Origin: Haloarculaceae archaeon H-GB1-1
GTDB lineage: Archaea > Halobacteriota > Halobacteria > Halobacteriales > Haloarculaceae
Reading direction: 5' to 3'
NCBI GenBank assembly: GCA_029688825.1
Contig: JARUKX010000019.1
Coordinates: forward strand, 1 to 64,000
DNA length: 64,000 nt
The position numbers were made by a program, and so were the translations under genes. Below the pieces are notes generated by a model. The model was given only the letters and a program-made list of their open reading frames with translations. It was not told the DNA's origin and made no database searches. Shown here piece by piece: positions 24,668-33,254 of this stretch. The first letter of the stretch is position 1, and the number at the start of each line of letters is the position of its first letter.

Positions 24668-25975
24668 TCAGACGGAACGGAACGCTCGCCAGCCGTCGGC
24701 GAGCAGGTCGCGCACGCCGACGTCCTGCCGACGCAGCGCCGTCAGCGCGTGTTTCCAGGTCAGTCCCGAAGCGTCGCCCTCGCTGGAGAACGTCTGCTTG
24801 AGCGTCTCGCGGGCGACGGCGGGGTAGGCCTCGTACAGTCGCTCGTTCTCCAGGAACGACGGGAGCCGGCTGTGCTGGCGCAGTTCGTCCATGACGTAGG
24901 AGTCGCCGAGCAGCGCGTCGTAGCGCTCGCCGAAGGCGTTCCAGTTGCCGCGCTTGCGACACTGCATCGCGGCCTCGGCGGCCCGAATCCCAGACTCGAC
25001 GCCGAAGTCCAGCCCGCGGAAGGTGAACCCCTTGTTGAGGACGAGACCGGCGGCGTCGCCGACCAGACAGACCCGACCCTCGTGGCGGTTCGGCAGGTCG
25101 TCGTAGCCGAACTCGGGGACGAGGATGCCCTGGTACTCCTGTGCGACGCCGCCCCGGACGAGCGGGCGGACGGCGTCGAGTTCCTTGAACCGAGTCAGGA
25201 GGTCGTACAGCGGCGTCCCCTGCCCGTCGTAGCCCTGGTCGCCGTAGGTCTGCAGCGTCGCCATGTTGCCGACCGCGCCCACCGAGATGGTCGATTCGAA
25301 GGTGTAGATGAAGTAGCCCACGGACGGGGCACCCTCGGGGAAGCCGGCGAAGATGTACGCCGTGCCCTCGCCGGAGCGGAGGTTGAACCGCTCGTCGATG
25401 GTCTTCCGGTCGAGTTCGATCACCTGCTTGACCGAGAGCCCGACGTTCTCGGGCTGGACCGGGTCGCGGATGCCCGTGGTCCGACCGACGGTCGTGTTGA
25501 CGCCGTCCGCGCCGACGACCGCGTTGCAGGTGATGTCCCCGCCGTCGCGGTCCGTCGCGACGACGGCGTGGCCCTCGCGCTGCTCGACGCCGCGGACCGT
25601 CGTCTCGGGGACGAACGTCGCGCCCTGCTCCTCGGCCTTCCGGACGAACCAGCGGTCGAACTCCCCGAGCTGGACCGTGTAGTTCGGCTCCTCGCGGATG
25701 GCCGGGTCGCGGTAACTGACGCCGATGGACGCGTCGTCGTGGAGCATCTGCACGTTGTGTTCGACGACGTGTCGCCCGAGTGGGGCCTCCTCGGGGAACT
25801 CCGGCACGAGGTCGGCCAGCACCTCGCCGTAGAGCACCCCGCCGGTGACGTTCTTCATCCCCGGCTGCCGGGCGCGGTCGACGAGCGCCACGTCGACGTT
25901 CTCCTGTGCAAGTCGGTACGCCGCGGCGGTGCCGGCGCGGCCCGCGCCGACGACCACCACGTCGAAGTCCGTCAT
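24668..25975 (-). CDS. fixC: ETF:quinone oxidoreductase-like flavoprotein FixC
   Basis: This 435-residue protein has the FAD motif VVVGAGRAGTAAAYRLA, the geranylgeranyl-reductase-like middle part (FGYDDLPNRHEGRVCLVGDAAGLVL) and GFTFRGLDFGVESG, which identify FixC. It should sit on the cytoplasmic membrane and reduce quinone. It starts in an ATGA overlap with etfA. In the same operon as MFT-type oxidoreductases it offers a route for reduced MFT to feed the respiratory chain. Confidence 0.9.
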   Translation of the reverse strand: MTDFDVVVVGAGRAGTAAAYRLAQENVDVALVDRARQPGMKNVTGGVLYGEVLADLVPEFPEEAPLGRHVVEHNVQMLHDDASIGVSYRDPAIREEPNYTVQLGEFDRWFVRKAEEQGATFVPETTVRGVEQREGHAVVATDRDGGDITCNAVVGADGVNTTVGRTTGIRDPVQPENVGLSVKQVIELDRKTIDERFNLRSGEGTAYIFAGFPEGAPSVGYFIYTFESTISVGAVGNMATLQTYGDQGYDGQGTPLYDLLTRFKELDAVRPLVRGGVAQEYQGILVPEFGYDDLPNRHEGRVCLVGDAAGLVLNKGFTFRGLDFGVESGIRAAEAAMQCRKRGNWNAFGERYDALLGDSYVMDELRQHSRLPSFLENERLYEAYPAVARETLKQTFSSEGDASGLTWKHALTALRRQDVGVRDLLADGWRAFRSV

Positions 25976-26997
25976 CGCTGACCCTCCCCGGCCGCGGCGG
26001 CCGGTTCGGGGTCGGGGTCGTCCGACTCCGCGCTCGCGTCGCGAATCGCCGCCGCGAGTGCGGGGCCGTACTCGTAGACGTCGCCGACGACGCCGACGTC
26101 CGCGAACTCGAAGATCCGTGCCTCGGGGTCGGTGTTGACCGCGACCAGCGTGTCGGCCTCGACGGCCTCCATGTGGTAGGGGTCCCCGGAGATGGCGCAG
26201 GCGACGTAGAGGTCGGCGTCCACGGGTTTCCCGGTCACGCCCACCTGCCTGTCGTAGGGGAGCCAGCCGGCGTCGACCGGCGGGCGAGAGGCCGCGACCG
26301 TCCCGCCCAGTGCGTCCGCGAGGTTCTCGATGAGCTCGAAATCCGCGGCCACCTCCAGTCCCATGCCGCCGGCGACGACCGTCGGGGCACGGGACACGTC
26401 CTGTTCGGGAATCTCGACGACGTCGAGTCGCTCGACGCCCGCGTCGTCCCCGACGGCGAGCGTCCGGGACGTTCGTTCCGGCTCGCCGTCGGGGGCGGTC
26501 TCCGGCGCGGCGAGTCCGTCCAGCGCGAGCGACGCGACCACGGGCGAGCGTTCGAACTCGTAGGCCTCGAAGGCGCGACCGTCGTAGGCGGGTCGCCCGC
26601 CCGCGAGGTCGCCGTCACGGATCTGCAGGAGGCCGTCGACGAGCGCCGCACCGCGAACCGAGTCGCCGAGTCGTGCGGCGATCTCGTCGCCGTCGGGGGT
26701 CGCGGGCAGGAGGACCGCCCGCGGCTCGCCCTCGTCGACGAGCGTTTCGAGCGCGCGGACGCGTGCCTCGACGCCAGCCGCACCGGGCTCGAACGCACCG
26801 TCCTCCGGAGCGAGGACGCACAGTTCGTCGGCGTGGCCGGCGGTCAGGTCGTCGGCGTCCACCACGCCGTCCATCGCCACTGCGACGACCGCCACGTCGC
26901 CGTCTCGGGTCTCCGCGAGCCGGTCGGCCAGCCGTCGTGCCTCTGCGACGAGTCCCGTCTCGGCCGTCTCGGGGACGACCAGCACGTGTCCTGTCAT
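25972..26997 (-). CDS. etfA: Electron transfer flavoprotein alpha subunit (FixB-like)
   Basis: This 341-residue protein has the ETF-alpha FAD-binding C terminus: VVAGGMGLEVAADFELIENL, ASRPPVDAGWLPYDRQVGVTGK, and VNTDPEARIFEFADVGVVGD. The usual SGAIQH loop reads SGDPYHMEAV, a small departure at the flavin site. It starts in an ATGA overlap with the second OYE gene and ends in one with fixC, so the whole operon is translationally coupled. Confidence 0.9.
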   Translation of the reverse strand: MTGHVLVVPETAETGLVAEARRLADRLAETRDGDVAVVAVAMDGVVDADDLTAGHADELCVLAPEDGAFEPGAAGVEARVRALETLVDEGEPRAVLLPATPDGDEIAARLGDSVRGAALVDGLLQIRDGDLAGGRPAYDGRAFEAYEFERSPVVASLALDGLAAPETAPDGEPERTSRTLAVGDDAGVERLDVVEIPEQDVSRAPTVVAGGMGLEVAADFELIENLADALGGTVAASRPPVDAGWLPYDRQVGVTGKPVDADLYVACAISGDPYHMEAVEADTLVAVNTDPEARIFEFADVGVVGDVYEYGPALAAAIRDASAESDDPDPEPAAAAGEGQR

Positions 26998-28922
26998 AGT
27001 TCCCTCGCGAGCGTCTCGCCGTCGTAGATGGCCTTGTCGACCAACCGCGGCGCGACGCAGTCGCCGACGGTCCGCACCGGCACGTCCGTCGCCTCGCGGA
27101 GGTGGTCCGCGAGGCCGGTCCGGGATTCCCGCCGGTTCGCGACGACCAGCGAGTCGGCGGGCGTCGGCGTCACGTCCTGCGAGTAGACGTTCATCACCTG
27201 CGCGTGGCCGTCGTCGAAGCCGACGACGGTGGCGTGTTCGACCACCTCGACGCCGTGTTCGTGCAGCGATTCGAGGAAGGGCGGAACGTTCGTCCCCTCC
27301 AGCCGGTCGCCGGGGTGGTAGGAGGTCGTCACCATCGTCACGTCGTGGCCCTGCTTGGCCAGGTGTTCGGCGGTCCCGACGCCAGCGGCGTGCTTGTTCT
27401 CGTCGAAGACGACGACCCGCTCGCCGACCTCTGCTCCCTGGAGCACGTCCCACGAGCGGTGGACGTCATCGCCCGGCAGGGGCGGCGACTGCTCGCGCGC
27501 GCCAGTGGCGACCACGATCTCGTCCCACTGCGCCGCGTCGAGGTCGTCACCGGTGACCTCGCTGTTGCGCTCGACGCGGACGTCGCGTTCGAGCAGGCGA
27601 TTGCGGAGGTTCCGGACCACGTCGCCGTATTCCCGCCGTGACTCGATCTCCGTCGCGATGTTCACCTGTCCGCCGAGTTCGGCCGACTTCTCCCGCAGCG
27701 TGACGCGATGGCCGAGGTCGGCCGCCGTCACCGCGAACGACATGCCCGCGGGACCGCCGCCGACGACGAGGACGTCCTTCGCGTCCGAGGTTTCGGGAAG
27801 GTCCTCGACGTGCTCGAGTTCGGTCTCGCGGCCCGACCGCGGCGTCTGGATGCATCCGACGTGGCCCTTCGTGTGGATGCCGCCGAGGCAGTTCTGGTTG
27901 CAGGCGATGCAGTGGGTGATCTCGGAGTCGTCGCCGCGTTTGGCCTTCCGCACGGTGTCGGCGTCCGCGATGAGCTGCCGGCACATCCCGATGAAATCCG
28001 CGCGCCCCTCCTCCAGCACGTCGTTGGCCTTCGAGAGGTCGTTGATGCGACCGGCGGCGATGACCGGAACGTCGAGCATGCTCCGGGCCGCGCCGTAGTA
28101 CTCCTCCGTGTACCCCAGCGGGGCGTGCATCGGCGCGTCGGTCACGTGCAGCTTCGAGATGGTCGCGATGTCCGAGTCGATGAAGTCCACGCTGGGGTGG
28201 AGCCGCCGCATCACCTCGACGGCGTAGTCGTAGTCGTACCCGCCCTGCTCCATCTCGTCGAACGTGAGCCGGACGCCGACGGGGAACTCCTCGCCGACCC
28301 GGTCGCGAATGGCCTCGATGACCTCGTTCAGGAGACGGACACGGCCCTCGACGTCGCCGCCGTACTCGTCCTCGCGCGTGTTGTACTTCGGCGAGAGGAA
28401 CTGTCGGAGGAGTCCGTCGTGGCCGGCTTTGAGTTCGAGGCCGTCGAGCCCGCCGCGCTTGACGTGCTCGGCGGTCCGGGCGAAGCCGAGCTTCACCTCC
28501 TCGATGTCGTCGTGCTCCATCCGCTTTGGCATCTCGTAGCCGAAGCCCGACGGGACCGCCGAGGGTGCCCACGTCTCGCGCATGGCGTGGTCGCCGGTGT
28601 CCTCGCCGCCGGTGTGCTGGAGCTGGGCGAACACCTTCGTGCCGTGCTCGTGGCAGGCGTCGGCGATCATCCGCAGCCGCGGGACGACCTCGGGGTCGTA
28701 GCCGGAGGCGTACATCGGGTTCGAGGCGCTCGGATGGACGAGCATGCTCGACGGACCGATGATGAGACCGACGCCGCCGCGAGCGCGGGCCTCGTAGTAG
28801 GCCGCGTCGCGCTCGGTCGGCAGGCCGTCCTCGGCGAAGCCCGTCTCGTGGGCCAGGAAGACGGTGCGGTTCGGGATCCGAACCGAGCCGATTCGTCTGG
28901 GTGTGAATAACAGGTCACTCAT
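26994..28922 (-). CDS. Mycofactocin-system FadH/OYE family oxidoreductase, canonical Fe-S motif
   Basis: This 642-residue protein has an N-terminal OYE barrel (RIGSVRIPNRTVFLAHETGF, QFLSPKYNTREDEYGG), an intact [4Fe-4S] motif CIACNQNC with a final Cys 11 residues later, and a C-terminal FAD/NADH domain (VLVVGGGPAGMSFA). Such proteins occur repeatedly next to mycofactocin genes, though their reaction is not settled. It heads the operon OYE-etfA-fixC-fixX-etfB-SDR. The ATG at 28922 is preferred because the family starts at this SDLLFTP segment. Confidence 0.9.
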   Translation of the reverse strand: MSDLLFTPRRIGSVRIPNRTVFLAHETGFAEDGLPTERDAAYYEARARGGVGLIIGPSSMLVHPSASNPMYASGYDPEVVPRLRMIADACHEHGTKVFAQLQHTGGEDTGDHAMRETWAPSAVPSGFGYEMPKRMEHDDIEEVKLGFARTAEHVKRGGLDGLELKAGHDGLLRQFLSPKYNTREDEYGGDVEGRVRLLNEVIEAIRDRVGEEFPVGVRLTFDEMEQGGYDYDYAVEVMRRLHPSVDFIDSDIATISKLHVTDAPMHAPLGYTEEYYGAARSMLDVPVIAAGRINDLSKANDVLEEGRADFIGMCRQLIADADTVRKAKRGDDSEITHCIACNQNCLGGIHTKGHVGCIQTPRSGRETELEHVEDLPETSDAKDVLVVGGGPAGMSFAVTAADLGHRVTLREKSAELGGQVNIATEIESRREYGDVVRNLRNRLLERDVRVERNSEVTGDDLDAAQWDEIVVATGAREQSPPLPGDDVHRSWDVLQGAEVGERVVVFDENKHAAGVGTAEHLAKQGHDVTMVTTSYHPGDRLEGTNVPPFLESLHEHGVEVVEHATVVGFDDGHAQVMNVYSQDVTPTPADSLVVANRRESRTGLADHLREATDVPVRTVGDCVAPRLVDKAIYDGETLAREL

Positions 28923-29110
28923 CGTTTGAAACGTCGGCGTCTCTGGTGGGCGAGCCCTCGCGCGGCCGCTCCGCACGCGGCGAGCGAACTCGACCAGTAC
29001 GCCGTGGGTTCTGATAGCATGTCTGCCTGCGGCAGTATTGAAACTTGTCCTCGAAACCGGCGACGACGGAGTTGGCTGAGGACGACAGCGTCGTCGCGGC
29101 GTCGACTGCG

Positions 29111-29929
29111 TTACTTCGCCATGAGGCCGGCGTCGACGGGCAGTGAGATCCCAGTCACGTACCGCGCAGCGTCGCTGGAGAGCCAGAGGTAGGCTTCGCT
29201 CACGTCGCGGGGCTCGACCGGCCCCTCGTCGATGACGTTCCAGCTACCCGTGTACTCGCTGAGTTCCTCGATGGCCTCCTGGCCGTTGGCCTCGATGATG
29301 CCCTCGGTCATGGGGGAGGCGATGCCGGTCGGGGAGACGCAGTTGACGGTGATGCCGTGCTCGCCGAGTTCGATGGCCAGCGAGCGCGTCAGCCCGACGA
29401 CGCCGTGTTTCGCGGCCGTGTAGTGGCCGCCCCGATAGCTCGCGCCGTGGCCGGCGGTGGAGGCCGTCGAGACGATCTTCCCGCCCTCGCCGCGCTCGAT
29501 CATGTGCCGGGCGACGTGTTTCGAGCAGAGCCAGACGCCCTTGAGGTCGGCGTCGATCATCTCGTCCCACTTCTGCTCGGACATCTCGTGGAGATATTCG
29601 AGGTTCCAGATACCCGCGTTGTTCGCGAGGATGTCGATCTTGCCGAAGTGCTCGACGGCCTCCTCGACGGCGGCCTCGACCTGGGCCTCGTCGCGGACGT
29701 CCATCTCCAGGGCGAGGGCCTCCTGACCCTCCTCCTGGATCATGTCGGCCGTCGTCTGTAGGTCCTCGGTCGTCGCGAGGTCGTAGTCCGAGGTCTCCAT
29801 GTTCTCGCAGATGTCGGTGACCACGACGTCGGCCCCGTGTTCTGCGTACGCTACCGCGTGCGAGCGTCCCTGGCCGCGGCCCGCGCCCGTGACGAACGCG
29901 ACCTGGCCACTGAAGTCGTATGCTGGCAT
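29111..29929 (-). CDS. Mycofactocin-coupled SDR family oxidoreductase
   Basis: This 272-residue SDR has TGAGRGQGRSHAVAYAEHGADVVVTDI, a hallmark of mycofactocin-coupled SDRs, the insert YDLATTEDLQTTADMI, and an intact catalytic set with HYTAAKHG. It should oxidise an alcohol with bound NAD and pass electrons to mycofactocin. It lies 188 bp upstream of the OYE operon in the same direction. A TATA-like TTTATTATATG lies at about 30025-30035, which implies a leader of around 75 nt. Confidence 0.93.
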   Translation of the reverse strand: MPAYDFSGQVAFVTGAGRGQGRSHAVAYAEHGADVVVTDICENMETSDYDLATTEDLQTTADMIQEEGQEALALEMDVRDEAQVEAAVEEAVEHFGKIDILANNAGIWNLEYLHEMSEQKWDEMIDADLKGVWLCSKHVARHMIERGEGGKIVSTASTAGHGASYRGGHYTAAKHGVVGLTRSLAIELGEHGITVNCVSPTGIASPMTEGIIEANGQEAIEELSEYTGSWNVIDEGPVEPRDVSEAYLWLSSDAARYVTGISLPVDAGLMAK

Positions 29930-30153
29930 GATTGTTCCGTGGATAACGGCGGCGAGCCGGACGACACGCTAGACTGCCGTCTGGCACTCGAACCGTTACC
30001 GTACAAACGACCGTTGGGAACCGCATATAATAAATCTGCCCCCACGGCGGTCGGCAGCGTCCGGGAAGACCGAGTCTGCGACCGCTGGCGCAGTCGACGC
30101 GGCATGAGCAAGACGTACAACGTGAATCAGCCGAGTGACGATACCACACACCT

Positions 30154-30250
30154 GGTGGGTTGAAAGGGCGAGGTCGAGTGAACGGAGTGAACTCGGCCTC
30201 GATGAAGCGAGCGGGGAACGAAGTGACCCGCGAGCGGGCCGAGGGCTTTC
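30154..30250. repeat. Structured intergenic element C
   Basis: The element opens GGTGGGTTGAAAGGGC and closes GAGGGCTTTC. Outside it ACACACC (30146-30152) and GGTGTGT (30251-30257) can pair, and GAAAG pairs with CTTTC, so the whole block can fold on itself. Inside, CGAGTGAACGGAGTGAACTCG forms an imperfect stem. It resembles elements A and B. With the SDR promoter it accounts for the gene-free stretch 29930-30326. Confidence 0.55.
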
Positions 30251-30326
30251 GGTGTGTTCGAGGATTCGCAGCGGTCGTCAGCGAAGAAGCAACGGCAGCA
30301 ACCCAGAAAAGAATCGCCGAAAGTCC

Positions 30327-31133
30327 CTAGAGCCGTTTCGCGATGAAGTCGAGGTTCGTCGCGAGAGCGGCGAGCAGGATCCCCACCAGCGAGATGAGGA
30401 TGAGGAACGTCGAGACGACGCTGACGATGGGGGTGAGAGACTGCCGGAGCGTCGTCCACGCGAGGACCGGGATGGTCCGCGTTCCGTAGCTGGAGAGGAA
30501 CAGCGCCATGACGAACTCCTGCAGGCTGATGATGAACGCCAGCAGCGCGGAGACGAAGATACCGCTCTTGACGTTGGGCAGGACGACGTGGACGAACACC
30601 CGGATAGGGTTCGCGCCGAGGTCCATGCCGGCGTCGCGGAGTTCCCAGTCGAAGCGCTGGAAGATGGACTGCATGACGAAGAACACCAGCGGCGTCGCCC
30701 ACAGCGTGTGCGCGAGGATGATGCTCACGTACGACGAGCGCAGGCCCATCTCGTTGAAGTAGACGAGCAGGGTCACGCCGAGGATGACCGGCGGAATCAG
30801 CAGCGGCATGATGACCACGGGGACGAGCAGCTGGGTCCAGCGGTCACGGCGCGCTTCGAGGCCGAACGCGGCGGTCGTGCCGAGGAACGTCGCGATGACG
30901 GTCGTCCCGGCCCCGATGACCAGGCTGTTGTCGAACGCGCGCAGCCAGTCGATGTTGTCGAAGAACGCGCTGTACCACTTCAACGAGAACCCCGCCGGCG
31001 GGAAGTCCAGATTGCCCGACGGCGAGAACGACGTCGCGATGACGATGACCAGCGGGACGAGCATGAACGCGAAGATGGTCCCGTAGCCCGCTTTGAACAG
31101 GGCGTTCTCGACGGATTCGCGTTCAAGCGCCAT
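30327..31133 (-). CDS. Spermidine/putrescine-type ABC transporter permease (PotC-like)
   Basis: This 268-residue protein has about six membrane segments and the EAA-type loop DAGMDLGANPIRVFVHVVLPNV. SFSPSGNLDFPPAGFSLKWYSAFF near the N terminus is typical of PotC-type permeases. ATG 31133 lies inside the end of the preceding permease gene (11-bp overlap), indicating coupling; a GTG at 31145 is possible. It is the last gene of the importer. Confidence 0.88.
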   Translation of the reverse strand: MALERESVENALFKAGYGTIFAFMLVPLVIVIATSFSPSGNLDFPPAGFSLKWYSAFFDNIDWLRAFDNSLVIGAGTTVIATFLGTTAAFGLEARRDRWTQLLVPVVIMPLLIPPVILGVTLLVYFNEMGLRSSYVSIILAHTLWATPLVFFVMQSIFQRFDWELRDAGMDLGANPIRVFVHVVLPNVKSGIFVSALLAFIISLQEFVMALFLSSYGTRTIPVLAWTTLRQSLTPIVSVVSTFLILISLVGILLAALATNLDFIAKRL

Positions 31134-32043
31134 GGGAGACGTCACCTCCGACGCTGTTCAGGGCGGTGTAGAGGATCACGACGCTGACGAACATCAACAC
31201 GAGCATGATGGCCGACAGCGCGGTCGCGACGGGCCAGTTGAAGCCGACGAGCATCTGCGTTTCCACCTCGATGGCGAAGGTGCGGTCACTGCCAGCGCCG
31301 AGCAGCCCCGGCGCGGCGTACGCGCCGACGCTCCAGGCGAAGGAGACGACCGTCGCGACCGCGACGCCCGGCATGGCCTGTGGCAGGACGACCTCGAAGA
31401 ACGACCGCGGCCGGCTCGCACCGAGGTCACGGGCGGCCTCGACGATCTCCCAGTCCAGCGTCGAGAGGACGCTGTAGACCGCCAGCGTCGCGTACGGGAA
31501 GACGATATACACCTGGCCGACGATGACGCCCGTCGTGTTGGGCACCAACTGGATCGGCGACTGCAGGACGCCGATGGCCATCAGCAGTTCGTTGACGGTC
31601 CCGCGCGGGGCCAGCAGCGGCACCCACGCGTAGGTCTTGATGACCAGCGTCGTGAGCAGCGGCAGCACCACGGAGAACAACAACATCGTCCGGGTGAGCC
31701 CCTCCGAGCGCCAGATTGCGTACGCGTAGAACGTCGCCAGCACGACGGTCAGGAGCGTCGCGATGATGCCGAGCTTGAACGAGTAGGTGATGAGCCCGTG
31801 GAAGAACTCCGAGGACAGCACCTCCGAGTAGGCCTCGAACGTGAACGTCCCCGCCTCGTAGGGGAGCCCGCGGACCTGCTTCGAGAGGCTGATTCGCAAC
31901 AGCATCAGGAACGGGGCGATGAACACGAAGAACTCGAACACCATCAGGGGGGCCATCAGCAAGAGCGCCCGTCGCGAGCCCGGTTGCTGGCGGAACGGCT
32001 CCCAGACCCGGTCGAGAAGCGAATTGCGAGTGGTGACGCTCAT
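31123..32043 (-). CDS. Spermidine/putrescine-type ABC transporter permease (PotB-like)
   Basis: This 306-residue permease has an N-terminal cytoplasmic arm, a first membrane helix at about residues 28-50 and the coupling loop EAARDLGASRPRSFFEVVLPQA. It pairs with the PotC-like subunit. It begins 4 bp after the ATPase gene stops. The family moves polyamines, opines or related cationic organics, so the name does not prove the substrate. Confidence 0.88.
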   Translation of the reverse strand: MSVTTRNSLLDRVWEPFRQQPGSRRALLLMAPLMVFEFFVFIAPFLMLLRISLSKQVRGLPYEAGTFTFEAYSEVLSSEFFHGLITYSFKLGIIATLLTVVLATFYAYAIWRSEGLTRTMLLFSVVLPLLTTLVIKTYAWVPLLAPRGTVNELLMAIGVLQSPIQLVPNTTGVIVGQVYIVFPYATLAVYSVLSTLDWEIVEAARDLGASRPRSFFEVVLPQAMPGVAVATVVSFAWSVGAYAAPGLLGAGSDRTFAIEVETQMLVGFNWPVATALSAIMLVLMFVSVVILYTALNSVGGDVSHGA

Positions 32044-32047
32044 CGGT

Positions 32048-33181
32048 CTACGTTTCCACCCGCGTTCCGTCCGGGCGGAACACCAGGATCTCCTCGGCGG
32101 GCCAGCTGACCTGGACGGCGTCGCCCTCGTCGAGTTCGCCCTCCTCGGTCACGCTGCGCTCGACGAACATCGATTCCCCGTTGGTCTCGACGAAGTACCG
32201 GATGGTCGACCCACGGTAGAGGACCGTGTCGATGGTTCCGACGACGGTGTTCGAACCGTTCCCGTCGGCGCGGGCCGCCGTCTTCTGACCGCCGTCGGTC
32301 GCTGAAGCGGCGTCGAGCGACATGAACTCCGGTCGGAGCGAGACGGTCACCGTCGTCCCCTGTGAGAGGTCCTCGTCGGCCGCCAGCGGGAACTCGATGG
32401 TCGCGCCGAAGTCCGTCTCGACGACCGCGCCGTCGCCGTCGACGGCCGAGACCTCGCCGGAGACGAAGTTCGTGTCGCCGAGGAACTCCTCGATGAACCG
32501 GTTCTTGGGGTTGTGGTACACCTCGCTGGGTTCGCCGACCTGGACGAGGTTGCCCTCGTTCATGATGCCGATGCGGTCGGCCAGCGTGAACGCCTCGTCC
32601 TGGTTGTGGGTGACGTGGACGAACGTCTTCTCGAACTCCTCGTGGATCTCTTTGAGTTCGATCTCCATCTCCTCGCGCAGGCGCTTGTCCAGGTTCGAGA
32701 GCGGTTCGTCCAGCAGGAGTACGTCGGGGTCGACCGCGAGCGAGCGCGCCAGTGCGACGCGCTGTTTCTGCCCGCCGGAGAGTTCGGTCGGGTTGTGGTC
32801 CTCGTAACCGTCCATGTGGACGCGAGTGAGCATCTCGCGGGCGTGCTCGCGTCGTTCCTGCTTGCCCTCGCCGCGCATCTTCAGTCCGAAGGCGACGTTC
32901 TCCAGCACGGACTTGTACGGGAACAGCGCCCAGTTCTGGAACACCATCGAGGTCGTCCGTTCGTACGCGGACTTGTCGGTGACGTCCTCACCGCCGATGG
33001 AGACCCGTCCGGAGGTCGGCGTCTCCAGGCCACTGATCATCCGCATGGTGGTCGATTTCCCGCAGCCGCTCGGCCCGAGCAGGCACAGCAGTTCGCCGTC
33101 GCGGATGGATACCGAGACGTCGTCGACGGCCTGCAGATCACCGAACGACTTCGAGAGGTTCTCGAGTTCGATTTTCGACAT
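32048..33181 (-). CDS. Spermidine/putrescine-type ABC transporter ATPase (PotA-like)
   Basis: This 377-residue ATPase has Walker A (GPSGCGKST), signature LSGGQKQRVALARSL, Walker B (VLLLDEP) and the switch His in THNQDEA. It also has a C-terminal TOBE-like regulatory domain (about residues 270-370) as in PotA. It energises the two downstream permeases. It lies 73 bp downstream of the binding-protein gene. Confidence 0.92.
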   Translation of the reverse strand: MSKIELENLSKSFGDLQAVDDVSVSIRDGELLCLLGPSGCGKSTTMRMISGLETPTSGRVSIGGEDVTDKSAYERTTSMVFQNWALFPYKSVLENVAFGLKMRGEGKQERREHAREMLTRVHMDGYEDHNPTELSGGQKQRVALARSLAVDPDVLLLDEPLSNLDKRLREEMEIELKEIHEEFEKTFVHVTHNQDEAFTLADRIGIMNEGNLVQVGEPSEVYHNPKNRFIEEFLGDTNFVSGEVSAVDGDGAVVETDFGATIEFPLAADEDLSQGTTVTVSLRPEFMSLDAASATDGGQKTAARADGNGSNTVVGTIDTVLYRGSTIRYFVETNGESMFVERSVTEEGELDEGDAVQVSWPAEEILVFRPDGTRVET

Positions 33182-33254
33182 CGATCTATGTGTACTGATT
33201 ATGTATTTGATTGTTAATTGTTGGGGTACGGCGACAAAACGGCGACGGAGGTCG

